This document shows, piece by piece, positions 1 through 7,102 of a stretch of 64,000 bases of DNA; position 1 is the first letter of the stretch, and each line of letters opens with the position of its first letter. Source of the DNA: Bacillus bingmayongensis (GTDB lineage Bacteria > Bacillota > Bacilli > Bacillales > Bacillaceae_G). Under the pieces are notes generated by a model. It saw only the letters and a list, made by a program, of their open reading frames with translations, did not search any database and was not told the DNA's origin. The position numbers were made by a program, and so were the translations under genes. The stretch is taken from positions 331,013 through 395,012 of the forward strand of contig NZ_JH921519.1 in NCBI RefSeq assembly GCF_000299035.1. Direction: 5' to 3'.

Positions 1-1128
1 GATTAAGAAAAGTATCCCCGTCACTTTCATTTTCTTCTGCAATCCGCCCATTTCATTAATGTTTTGCGTATGCACTGCATGAATGACGCTTCCGGCCGCT
101 AAGAAAAGCAATGCTTTAAAGAAAGCATGTGTCGTTAAATGAAAGACGCCAGCCACGTATCCTGCCGAGCCAAGCGCGAGCATCATATAGCCGAGCTGGC
201 TTACTGTTGAATATGCGAGGACTCTTTTTATATCCGTTTGTACGAGACCAATGGACGCAGCAAAGATTGCGGTAAAGGCGCCAACAATCGCGACTGTTTG
301 CATCGCCACAGGACTTGCCGAGAATAGCGGAAACATCGTTGCCACTAAGTACACACCTGCCGCGACCATCGTTGCCGCGTGAATGAGTGCCGACACAGGC
401 GTTGGCCCTTCCATCGCATCTGGTAACCACGTATGAAGCGGAAATTGCCCTGATTTCCCCATAGCACCAATAAAGATTAAAATTGCCGTGAGTGTTATCA
501 TGGTAGGTGATATATCTCCCATCTTCATCGCTTTAAAGATAACTTCATATTCGAAGCTACCAGCCTGCCAGAAGAGTAAAATCATCCCAATAAATAAACC
601 GACATCTCCAATACGCGTCATAATAAACGCTTTTTTCGCAGCAGCCTTTGCTTCTTCTTTAAAGAAATAAAAGCCAATTAGTAAAAATGATCCAAGTCCA
701 ACTAATTCCCAAAATATATAGAGCTGTAGTAAATTCGTTGAGATGACAAGCCCAAGCATCGCAAATGTAAAGAGCCCTAAATACGCATAAAAGGTGGGCA
801 ACCTCTCATCGCCATGCATATATCCTTTTGAATACACATGTACAAGGAAACTAACGAGTGTCACAATAAAAAGCATCAAAGCATTTAATGCGTTAATCTC
901 AAAACCAAACGAAAGATCTACATCACCAATTCGGAGCCATAACCACTGATGCTTTACTGTCTCCGATGAAAACCGTTCTATTAATACAGTCGCCGCACCC
1001 ACAAAGGAAAGAAATGTGAGAAAGATGCCAAGTAAGCTGCTTCCTTCTCTCAATTTTTCCCCAAACATAACGAGCAAAAAAAACGAGGCAAGCGGGAAAA
1101 GCGGTATGAGCCATGCATAATCGATCAT
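1..1128 (-). CDS. nuoL: NADH-quinone oxidoreductase subunit L (partial, 3' end outside window)
   Basis: Membrane antiporter-like subunit of the Complex I-type enzyme, taking part in proton translocation. The reading frame opens at an ATG at 1128 and stays open for 376 codons to the window edge, so the C-terminal part is missing here. Translation gives repeated hydrophobic helices and the conserved core of the proton-antiporter family, including FWELVGLGS, GKSGQFPLHTWLPDAM, PVSALIHAATMVAAGVY and the segment around DIKRVLAYSTVSQLGYM. It follows nuoK by 27 bases as part of the nuo operon. Identity is firm from these motifs and from gene order. Confidence 0.95.
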   Translation of the reverse strand, partial: MIDYAWLIPLFPLASFFLLVMFGEKLREGSSLLGIFLTFLSFVGAATVLIERFSSETVKHQWLWLRIGDVDLSFGFEINALNALMLFIVTLVSFLVHVYSKGYMHGDERLPTFYAYLGLFTFAMLGLVISTNLLQLYIFWELVGLGSFLLIGFYFFKEEAKAAAKKAFIMTRIGDVGLFIGMILLFWQAGSFEYEVIFKAMKMGDISPTMITLTAILIFIGAMGKSGQFPLHTWLPDAMEGPTPVSALIHAATMVAAGVYLVATMFPLFSASPVAMQTVAIVGAFTAIFAASIGLVQTDIKRVLAYSTVSQLGYMMLALGSAGYVAGVFHLTTHAFFKALLFLAAGSVIHAVHTQNINEMGGLQKKMKVTGILFLI

Positions 1129-1155
1129 CGTTTCCTTCCCCCTTTTCGGTCACAA

Positions 1156-1470
1156 TTAACCTTTCAGCGAATCCATTTCATCTACGTTAACTGTTGTACG
1201 ATTACGATATAACGCAATTAATATTGCAAGTCCAACTGCCGCTTCAGCTGCCGCAACGGACATCGTAAACAGTGAAAAGATTTGTCCTGTTAAATTCGGA
1301 AAAAAGCCTAATTTACTAAAAGCAACTAAGTTTAAGTTCGCCGCATTTAACATCAGTTCAATACAAACTAAGACAATGACCGTATTCCGCTTTGTTAAAG
1401 CCCCGAATAAACCGATGCAAAATAAAATAATTGCAAGAGCTAAGTAGGCGGAAGCTGGAACACTACTCAT
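1156..1470 (-). CDS. nuoK: NADH-quinone oxidoreductase subunit K
   Basis: Small MrpC-like membrane subunit of the Complex I-type enzyme, 104 residues with three predicted transmembrane helices, the usual family length. Conserved Glu residues lie in the second and third helices ([17 protein letters not shown] and [12 protein letters not shown]). The frame extends upstream, but I chose the ATG at 1470 because it gives the family N-terminus and overlaps the end of nuoJ by eight bases (ATGAGTAG), a typical translational-coupling arrangement. It sits between nuoJ and nuoL. Confidence 0.95.
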   Translation of the reverse strand: MSSVPASAYLALAIILFCIGLFGALTKRNTVIVLVCIELMLNAANLNLVAFSKLGFFPNLTGQIFSLFTMSVAAAEAAVGLAILIALYRNRTTVNVDEMDSLKG

Positions 1471-1987
1471 TGGAATCCCCCTCTTTCTCATCCTTCTTCG
1501 CAAGTACAATTGCCCCAACAAGCGCAACAAGTAGAATAACCGACGTTAATTCAAATGGAATGACATATTTCGAATACAAGAGTGTGCCAATTTGAAGTGT
1601 ATTTTGTTCATGAAGCGGTAAGCTTCCTTGTACACTTCGATTTGTAAAGTCTATATTATTAACAGCAAAGTACATCACCGTGCCAAACGCTACTACTGCA
1701 AAAAAGATAAGCAATTTACGAAAACTAAAACTAGATTCACTTTCAGCGTCATGTTTCGTTAGCATAATGCCGAAAATCATAATAATCGTAATTGCCCCAG
1801 AATAAATTAAAATTTGCGCGATTCCAACAAACTCTGCCGATAAGAGAAAGTACAACCCCGCAATGCTAAGAAACGTAAACACAAGGGCGAGCATCATGTG
1901 CATAACTTTCGTTAAGTTCAGCATAAGAATCCCGCCGATGATCGCCGTTAAGGACAAGGCAAAAAATGCTACCAACTCGCCGTTCAT
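1463..1987 (-). CDS. nuoJ: NADH-quinone oxidoreductase subunit J
   Basis: Membrane subunit J, 174 residues with about five hydrophobic helices. The third helix carries the family signature around [19 protein letters not shown]. The start ATG overlaps the nuoI stop by four bases (ATGA), and its end overlaps the nuoK start, so the three are probably translationally coupled. J and K belong to the chain of membrane subunits linking the quinone site to the antiporter-like subunits. A short charged C-terminus ([11 protein letters not shown]) faces the aqueous side. Nothing unusual in length or composition. Confidence 0.95.
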   Translation of the reverse strand: MNGELVAFFALSLTAIIGGILMLNLTKVMHMMLALVFTFLSIAGLYFLLSAEFVGIAQILIYSGAITIIMIFGIMLTKHDAESESSFSFRKLLIFFAVVAFGTVMYFAVNNIDFTNRSVQGSLPLHEQNTLQIGTLLYSKYVIPFELTSVILLVALVGAIVLAKKDEKEGDSNE

Positions 1988-2403
1988 GCTTTATTCTCCT
2001 TTCTGACGTTCTCATCATTTTCATCTAGCCACTGCAAATTTTTAAACAAATCATCACGCGTATACTCCGCTAGCTCAAAATTGTTTGTCATAACAATCGC
2101 CTCGGTTGGACAAACCTCTGTACATAAATCGCAAAGGATACAAATTTCAAAATTAATATCGTACGTATCAATGATTTTTCCTTTTTTCGTAGGGTCCGGA
2201 TGCTTCTTTCCTGTTAGTTGAATACAATCAGTGGGGCAAATGTTGGCACATTGATTACAAACAATACATTTTTCTGGATAAAACTTTTGAATCCCTCGAA
2301 AGCGATCTGGTAGTGGCAATGGTTGATTGGGATAATCGTAGGTTACTTTTTTCTTGCTTAAGTTGCTGAGTGTATACTTTAATCCTTTAAATAGTCCTTT
2401 CAT
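1984..2403 (-). CDS. nuoI: NADH-quinone oxidoreductase subunit I (2x[4Fe-4S] ferredoxin-like)
   Basis: Peripheral-arm electron carrier, 139 residues. Two ferredoxin-type cluster motifs are visible, CIVCNQCANICP and CILCDLCTEVCP, which bind the two 4Fe-4S clusters passing electrons towards the NuoB/D quinone site. A short amphipathic N-terminus (MKGLFKGLKYTL) would dock on the membrane. It is 24 bases downstream of nuoH, and its stop overlaps the nuoJ start. Because no NuoE, F or G gene is present before it, the electron donor to this subunit cannot be read from the locus. Confidence 0.96.
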   Translation of the reverse strand: MKGLFKGLKYTLSNLSKKKVTYDYPNQPLPLPDRFRGIQKFYPEKCIVCNQCANICPTDCIQLTGKKHPDPTKKGKIIDTYDINFEICILCDLCTEVCPTEAIVMTNNFELAEYTRDDLFKNLQWLDENDENVRKENKA

Positions 2404-2427
2404 ATCTTAGTGGCACCCCCTTTTAGA

Positions 2428-3429
2428 TTAGAAGAACAATTCTTTAATCAATGCCGTTAAGAAAATATTTGCAAGCGCGATTGGCAATAATACCTTCCAG
2501 CCAAACTCCATCAATTGATCGCCTCGCAGGCGTGGGAACGTGACGCGGAACCAAATAAGCAGAAAAACTACCGCGCTAAACTTTAAGGCAAACCATACAG
2601 CTCCAGGAATAAAGCCAAGGAACATAACTGGATTCCATCCTCCTAGAAAGAGCACCGTAATGAGCGAAGCCATGCCAAAGAAGTATACGTATTCAGAAAG
2701 CATAAAGAATGCCCAGCGAAACCCTGAATATTCCGTATGATATCCAGAAACAAGTTCCGATTCCGCCTCTGGTAAGTCAAACGGCGTCCGGTTGAGCTCT
2801 GCAACCGCTGCGATTAAGAAAATCACAAAGCCGATTGGCTGCGCAAAAATGTACCAAACCTTCTCCTGCGCTGCTACGATTTCATTTAAATTAAGGCTGC
2901 CAGCTAATAAGACCACGCCAATTACGCTCATTACAAGCGGAATTTCATAGGAAATCATTTGCGCCGCCGCACGCATCCCGCCTAAAAGTGAATATTTATT
3001 GTTTGATGCCCATCCCCCGGTCACAACACCAATCGTTGTAATACCTGATACAGCGATATAGTAAAGAAGCCCTACTCCAATATCTGCAAACTGAAATTTA
3101 TCCGTAAATGGAATGACCGCAAGCACCATAAAAGCTGGTGCAAATGCGATAACAGGCGCCAATATAAACAGCGGCTTATCTGCAGCTTTCGGAATGCTGT
3201 CTTCTTTTAATAAAAGCTTTAAAACGTCAGCAACTGTTTGCAGTAAACCGAATCTGCCGCCGACCTGATTCGGACCAATCCGCCCTTGCATAAATCCCAT
3301 CACCTTTCGCTCTGCTAAAATCCCATATGTAACAAATCCAAGGACGGCAAATAGTAGGAGGACCGCTAATCCGAAAAAAATGAAAAAATTTGTCCAACTC
3401 GCCGATGACTCTAAGAGACGCTCCATCAT
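2428..3429 (-). CDS. nuoH: NADH-quinone oxidoreductase subunit H
   Basis: Largest conserved membrane subunit at the quinone-binding interface; 333 residues with about eight helices. Family motifs include GRIGPNQVGGRFGLLQT, AELNRTPFDLPEAESELV and the Glu/Asp-rich loop that lines the quinone cavity. Three consecutive in-frame starts (GTG, ATG, ATG) lie at its 5' end. I chose the ATG at 3429, which overlaps the nuoD stop in TGATG; the next ATG at 3426 is equally possible. Direct abutment to nuoD shows that nuoE, F and G are absent from their usual place. Confidence 0.95.
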   Translation of the reverse strand: MMERLLESSASWTNFFIFFGLAVLLLFAVLGFVTYGILAERKVMGFMQGRIGPNQVGGRFGLLQTVADVLKLLLKEDSIPKAADKPLFILAPVIAFAPAFMVLAVIPFTDKFQFADIGVGLLYYIAVSGITTIGVVTGGWASNNKYSLLGGMRAAAQMISYEIPLVMSVIGVVLLAGSLNLNEIVAAQEKVWYIFAQPIGFVIFLIAAVAELNRTPFDLPEAESELVSGYHTEYSGFRWAFFMLSEYVYFFGMASLITVLFLGGWNPVMFLGFIPGAVWFALKFSAVVFLLIWFRVTFPRLRGDQLMEFGWKVLLPIALANIFLTALIKELFF

Positions 3430-4529
3430 CACCCATCAACCTCCCCAAGCACAATATCAACGCCACCTAAAATCGTAATTAAGTTCGCGATATTTTCGCC
3501 CTTCAAAAGCTTCGGTAAAATTTGAAGGTTGTAGAAAGATGGCCTGCGAAATTTTAAGCGATACGGTTCTTTCTTCCCTTCACTAGCAATATAACAGCCA
3601 ATTTCTCCGCGCGGTGACTCGATGCGGACAAATGCCTCTCCCTTTGGCGCCTTAATAATTTTTGGCACTTTCGCCAGTACTTGCCCTTCTGCTGGGAATT
3701 GCTCAGCCGCTTGTTCAATAATTTTGAGGGATTCCTCAATTTCCTCCATTCGGCAAACGTAACGATCCCATGCATCTCCGACCGTACCTACCGGAACATC
3801 AAAATCAAAGCGCTCATAAATAGAGTACGGCTCATCCTTACGAAGATCCCACTTCACGCCTGTGCAGCGTAAATTCGCCCCGCTCAGCGAATAAGAAAGT
3901 GCATCTTCCGCGCTGTATATTCCGACGCCCTTCACACGATTTAAGAAAATTTCATTTCCGCTCACAAGGTCGTGATAGCCTTTCAATTGTTCTCTCATAT
4001 ATGGAACAAACTCCCGAACCTTCTCAATCCAACCATCCGGTGCATCCCACTTTACACCACCCACTCGCATGTAATTGAACGTTAGCCGCGCACCACAAAG
4101 TTCATTTAAGAGATTGATAATCATCTCTCGCTCCCGGAATGCGTATAGAAACGGGCTAACCGCTCCAATATCAAGAAGGTTTGTTCCCCACCAGACGAGG
4201 TGACTCGCAACGCGGCCAAGTTCCATCGCAAGTACTCTTAAATATTCTGCACGCTCTGGAATTTCAAGGCCCATCATCGTCTCAACAGCGTGACAGATCA
4301 CATAGTTATTTGTCATCGCTGATAAATAGTCCATTCGGTCTGTATAAGGGATAATTTGTGTATACTGCAAGCTCTCTGCGATTTTCTCTGTTCCGCGGTG
4401 TAAATAACCAATGACAGGTGTAGCTTCCTTAATAATTTCCCCATCAATTTTAATAACAAGCCGAAATACACCGTGCGTACTCGGGTGCTGTGGTCCTACA
4501 TTTAAAAGCATTTCTTCTGTACGGATCAT
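3429..4529 (-). CDS. nuoD: NADH-quinone oxidoreductase subunit D
   Basis: 49-kDa-type subunit related to hydrogenase large subunits; with NuoB it forms the quinone-reduction site. 366 residues. Recognisable segments are NVGPQHPSTHGVFRL near the N-terminus, HRGTEKIAE, and RIESPRGEIGCYI near the C-terminus. An upstream extension of 21 codons overlaps nuoC; I prefer the ATG at 4529 because a GGAGGTG ribosome site lies just before it inside the end of nuoC, and because it gives the family N-terminus MIRTEEMLLN. Confidence 0.95.
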   Translation of the reverse strand: MIRTEEMLLNVGPQHPSTHGVFRLVIKIDGEIIKEATPVIGYLHRGTEKIAESLQYTQIIPYTDRMDYLSAMTNNYVICHAVETMMGLEIPERAEYLRVLAMELGRVASHLVWWGTNLLDIGAVSPFLYAFREREMIINLLNELCGARLTFNYMRVGGVKWDAPDGWIEKVREFVPYMREQLKGYHDLVSGNEIFLNRVKGVGIYSAEDALSYSLSGANLRCTGVKWDLRKDEPYSIYERFDFDVPVGTVGDAWDRYVCRMEEIEESLKIIEQAAEQFPAEGQVLAKVPKIIKAPKGEAFVRIESPRGEIGCYIASEGKKEPYRLKFRRPSFYNLQILPKLLKGENIANLITILGGVDIVLGEVDG

Positions 4530-4533
4530 ATTG

Positions 4534-5847
4534 CTACACCTCCACATCGAGCGGCTCATAATCTTTTCGAAGCGGATGTCCCGCCCAATCATCTGGCATT
4601 AAAATACGCGTTAAATTCGGATGCCCTTCAAAGACAACACCAAGTAAATCATACGCTTCTCGCTCCGGCCAATTCGCCCCGTTCCATAGCGGCGCAATCG
4701 ATGCCACCTGCGGCGCTTCCCTATCCAGCTTCACCTTCACCGCCACAGACTGTTTCTTACCATACGAAAACAAGTGAACATACACTTCCATATGTGTAAC
4801 AAAGTCCGTCGCATGCAGCTCCGACATATAATCAAAGGCAAGTCCTTCATGGCACTTTAATAATTCCATCACTTCGTAGTAACTTTCCGGCTTAATAACA
4901 AGCGTTGGCACATCCTTTGAAAGTTTATTAATATGGTAATCTTCTAATAAATGTTCACCCATTTTCTCCTGAATAATCTCTACATAAGCATCCAAATATG
5001 GCTGATTCGGTGATGGTTCTTCCTGATTCGGTTCTTCTTCTTTCTTGCCTACAGCACCTCTTGCCTTGGCAGCTGCTGCTGCGATTGCCTTCGCCTTTTC
5101 ATCGTCAGATGGTGCTCCACCTTCTGACGTTTTCTGCTTTGCTAGCGCGGCCGCTTTTGCTTTCGCCGCTGCAACTGCCTTCGCTTTCGCTTTTCCCTTC
5201 TCCTCTTCCGATGTCGCTCCGCCTTCTGATGCTTTCTGCTTTGCTAGCGCGGCTACTTTTGCTTTCGCCGCTGCGGCTGCCTTTGCCTTCGCTTTTGCCT
5301 TCTCCTCTTCCGATGTCGCTCCGCCTTCTGACGCTTTCTGCTTTGCTAGCGCGGCCGCTTTTGCTTTCGCCGCTGCGGCTGCCTTCGCCTTCGCTTTTGC
5401 CTTCTCCTCTTCCGATGTCGCTCCGCCTTCTGACGCTTTCTGCTTTGCTAGCGCGGCCGCTTTTGCTTTCGCCGCTGCGGCTGCCTTCGCCTTCGCTTTT
5501 GCCTTCTCCTCTTCCGATGTCGCTCCGCCTTCTGACGCTTTCTGCTTTGCTAGCGCGGCCGCTTTTGCTTTCGCCGCTGCGGCTGCCTTTGCCTTCGCTT
5601 TTGCCTTCTCCTCTTCCGATATCTCTCCGCCTTCTGACACTTTTTGCTTTGCTGATGTGGCTGCTTTCAATTCCTCTATACTTAACTCACCATCTTTTGG
5701 TAGCGCTTTCTCTTTTACTTTTTCTTGTACCTCATCTGTAGACATTTCCGCCTCATGTTTAGCAGCAAGCCGTTTCCGCGCTTCTTCTCTTGCATGTCTT
5801 GCGGCCTCTTTTTTCATATCCTCTATCTCTTTATTTGGATCGCTCAT
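4534..5847 (-). CDS. nuoC: NADH-quinone oxidoreductase subunit C with repetitive N-terminal extension
   Basis: 437 residues. The C-terminal ~150 residues are the 30-kDa Complex I subunit ([55 protein letters not shown]). The first ~280 residues are an Ala/Lys/Glu-rich extension containing five near-identical 34-residue repeats plus diverged flanking copies, probably a long charged helix or disordered arm. The usual family member is under 200 residues, so this protein is more than doubled in length. Start ATG overlaps the nuoB stop by four bases. Catalytic-core identity is firm; the function of the extension is unknown. Confidence 0.93.
   Translation of the reverse strand: MSDPNKEIEDMKKEAARHAREEARKRLAAKHEAEMSTDEVQEKVKEKALPKDGELSIEELKAATSAKQKVSEGGEISEEEKAKAKAKAAAAAKAKAAALAKQKASEGGATSEEEKAKAKAKAAAAAKAKAAALAKQKASEGGATSEEEKAKAKAKAAAAAKAKAAALAKQKASEGGATSEEEKAKAKAKAAAAAKAKVAALAKQKASEGGATSEEEKGKAKAKAVAAAKAKAAALAKQKTSEGGAPSDDEKAKAIAAAAAKARGAVGKKEEEPNQEEPSPNQPYLDAYVEIIQEKMGEHLLEDYHINKLSKDVPTLVIKPESYYEVMELLKCHEGLAFDYMSELHATDFVTHMEVYVHLFSYGKKQSVAVKVKLDREAPQVASIAPLWNGANWPEREAYDLLGVVFEGHPNLTRILMPDDWAGHPLRKDYEPLDVEV
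5080..5660 (-). repeat. 102-bp in-frame tandem repeat inside nuoC
   Basis: The six-base landmark GCTAGC recurs at 5141, 5243, 5345, 5447 and 5549, exactly 102 bases apart, and a degenerate copy of the same site (GCTGAT) occurs at 5651. Each unit encodes 34 residues of the form ATSEEEK-(AK)n-(A)n-K-A-K-A3[10 protein letters not shown]. Copies differ by only a few bases. The period is a multiple of three, so changes in copy number leave the reading frame intact. Confidence 0.95.
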
Positions 5848-6362
5848 CTATTCGTCACCTGCTTTCCAGTCTTTGCTTCGTAACGAATCTTCTCTTTTAA
5901 TTTATTAATCCCGTAAATTAAAGCAGCCGGGTTTGGGGGACAACCTGGAATGTACACATCTACCGGTACGATTTGGTCCACTCCTTTCACAACAGCGTAC
6001 GAGTTCACATACGGGCCACCAGCTGTCGCGCAGGACCCCATCGCAATAACCCACTTCGGTTCTGGCATTTGATCGTATAAACGACGCACAATTGGTGCCA
6101 TTTTCTTTGTCACTGTTCCTGAAACAATCATGACATCTGATTGTCTCGGCGATGTCCGGAAAAATGATCCAAACCGGTCTAAATCATAGTGAGACGAACC
6201 TACTCCCATCATTTCAATCGCGCAGCATGCAAGTCCAAATGTCATCGGCCATAAAGAATTACTACGCGCCCATCCCTTCACCTGCTCTAATGTTGTAAAG
6301 AAGATATTTCTCTCTAATTCCGCCCGTTCCTGTGGATGTAGCTCTTCGAAATTTATAGCCAT
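5844..6362 (-). CDS. nuoB: NADH-quinone oxidoreductase subunit B
   Basis: PSST-type subunit carrying the N2 4Fe-4S cluster, 172 residues. Adjacent cysteines in [11 protein letters not shown], then GSCATAGG and PGCPPNP, supply the cluster ligands. I placed the start at the ATG at 6362 ([11 protein letters not shown]), seven codons into a longer open frame, because it gives the family N-terminus and a normal overlap with nuoA. The stop overlaps the nuoC start as ATGA. Confidence 0.95.
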   Translation of the reverse strand: MAINFEELHPQERAELERNIFFTTLEQVKGWARSNSLWPMTFGLACCAIEMMGVGSSHYDLDRFGSFFRTSPRQSDVMIVSGTVTKKMAPIVRRLYDQMPEPKWVIAMGSCATAGGPYVNSYAVVKGVDQIVPVDVYIPGCPPNPAALIYGINKLKEKIRYEAKTGKQVTNR

Positions 6363-6721
6363 TGTAACACCTTCTTTTTCCAAGCATACGCCAAACCAAC
6401 GAGTAGCATAATGACAAAAATCAACATTTCAACAAGTGCGAACAAGCCAAGCTTGTCATATGCAACGGCCCACGGATATAAAAATACGGTTTCCACATCA
6501 AAAATGACAAACAATAATGCAAAAATATAATAACGAGCATGAAAACGAACATTTGCATCATGATAAGGCTCAATTCCACTTTCATACGTCGTTGCCTTCG
6601 CTGCACTTGGTTTATGTGGGCGCAGCAGCTTCCCTAACGTAAGAGCCACTACCGGCAGCAATATGCCCAATAGTAAAAAGATACCAACAATCATATAACT
6701 ATTTTCATATACATTCGCCAC
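6353..6721 (-). CDS. nuoA: NADH-quinone oxidoreductase subunit A
   Basis: First gene of the nuo operon; 122 residues with three transmembrane helices. The conserved loop [19 protein letters not shown] and the second-helix motif [18 protein letters not shown] are typical of NuoA. It overlaps nuoB by ten bases. The 380-base gap upstream, shared with a divergent plus-strand gene, must hold the operon promoter. Confidence 0.95.
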   Translation of the reverse strand: MANVYENSYMIVGIFLLLGILLPVVALTLGKLLRPHKPSAAKATTYESGIEPYHDANVRFHARYYIFALLFVIFDVETVFLYPWAVAYDKLGLFALVEMLIFVIMLLVGLAYAWKKKVLQWL

Positions 6722-6872
6722 CCTGAAACCCTCCCCTCTAAATTAAGAACAAGTTCACTTAGTAAACAATATGTCTCACCTGCATTATTTATTATTTTTA
6801 AATTTTTCTAAATAATGCAACTATTATCATCATTATAGCAAACTTCAAATTCCTATGTCGATATATTGGGAA

Positions 6873-6923
6873 AAAGAAAAACCAAGTAACATATGATAGG
6901 GTTACTCCTTTTAGTTACTTGGT
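6873..6923 (-). terminator. Rho-independent terminator-like hairpin upstream of nuoA
   Basis: Arms 6881-6890 and 6914-6923 are a perfect ten-base inverted repeat (ACCAAGTAAC / GTTACTTGGT). On the minus strand the hairpin is followed by TTTTTCTTTTT. No minus-strand gene lies upstream, so it could block antisense transcription from the divergent gene or attenuate a long nuo leader. A second GAGTAAC copy inside the loop could compete for the 3' arm. The rest of the 6722-7102 gap shows no coding sequence. Confidence 0.6.
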
Positions 6924-7102
6924 GTACAGTAATTTAAACTAGTTAAATGATCACTTAAATCTTCTTCATTTTTACAATGCATCTTAAATGTGTAAGATAA
7001 AATATGACAACTGCAAATATTTTTCAAGTATTTCTCCAAAGACAAGATGCAATATATAAAGAAAAGGATAATATATACTCATCTATATTGCAGGTGAACT
7101 CA

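Noticed and set aside
4998-5908. Long plus-strand frames rich in Leu/Ser/Pro or Ala/Phe opposite nuoC
   Set aside because: They are the complement of the GC-rich tandem repeat in nuoC, which keeps all frames open; no ribosome sites, and the nuoC frame matches a known domain.
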